Below are positions 63,923-64,000 of a stretch of 64,000 nt of DNA, piece by piece; the stretch's first letter is position 1, and every line of letters starts with the position of its first letter. The notes beneath the pieces were generated by a model, which ran no database searches, had not been told where the DNA came from, and saw nothing but the letters and a program-made list of their open reading frames with translations. The stretch is from Bugula neritina (Eukaryota; Bryozoa; Gymnolaemata; Cheilostomatida; Bugulidae): assembly GCA_964035545.1 (NCBI GenBank), contig OZ037771.1, forward strand, positions 7,048,690 to 7,112,689, given 5' to 3'. A program made the translations under genes and the position numbers.

Positions 63923-64000
63923 GTATGTACAAAAAGGACACATATGTGGCCAAGTGGCATTTGGGGTAAAAACTTCAATTATGATTACCAAAACAATTTT

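Overview
The window is AT-rich nuclear DNA from an animal. Genes are split by introns with GT-AG borders, and mobile-element remnants and simple repeats lie between and inside them. Orthologues of the animal genes TMEM185 and RWDD2, an IAP apoptosis regulator, tRNA-derived SINEs with an invertebrate-type core and a non-LTR retrotransposon together suggest a marine invertebrate, probably a lophotrochozoan. A bryozoan or mollusc is only a guess. All exon borders below were read by eye from splice signals, reading-frame phase and similarity between paralogues. They are not supported by transcripts.

Left part (1-32.2 kb). A signal-peptide exon on the minus strand runs off the left edge. A 736-bp TIR DNA element follows. 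Then come a complete seven-exon TMEM185 gene (minus, 4.06-9.51 kb), a complete seven-exon RWDD2 gene (plus, 14.0-20.5 kb) and a ten-exon IAP gene with three BIR domains, a UBA and a RING (plus, 23.2-32.0 kb). These are conserved intracellular or membrane genes. The gaps hold MITEs, SINEs, palindromes and microsatellites.

Right part (36.6-64 kb). Nearly every gene encodes a secreted or single-pass membrane protein. Two tandem paralogues (about 37-40 kb and 42-45 kb) share an eight-cysteine ectodomain that I do not recognise, plus a transmembrane segment and a short tail; in the second, a small tail exon is duplicated in tandem. Then, on the minus strand, come a small coiled-coil protein, a Thr/Ser-rich mucin ending in a PAN/apple-like domain, a secreted NHL-like propeller protein, and an Ig-like receptor with a helical cytoplasmic tail. 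On the plus strand, an EB-module membrane protein runs off the right edge. A 5'-truncated LINE and a second copy of the TIR element, carrying a nested solo LTR, lie between the mucin and the NHL gene.

The most interesting candidate for something undescribed is the eight-cysteine receptor pair and the cluster of surface and secreted proteins around it, which could serve recognition or adhesion. That role is inferred from domain content alone.
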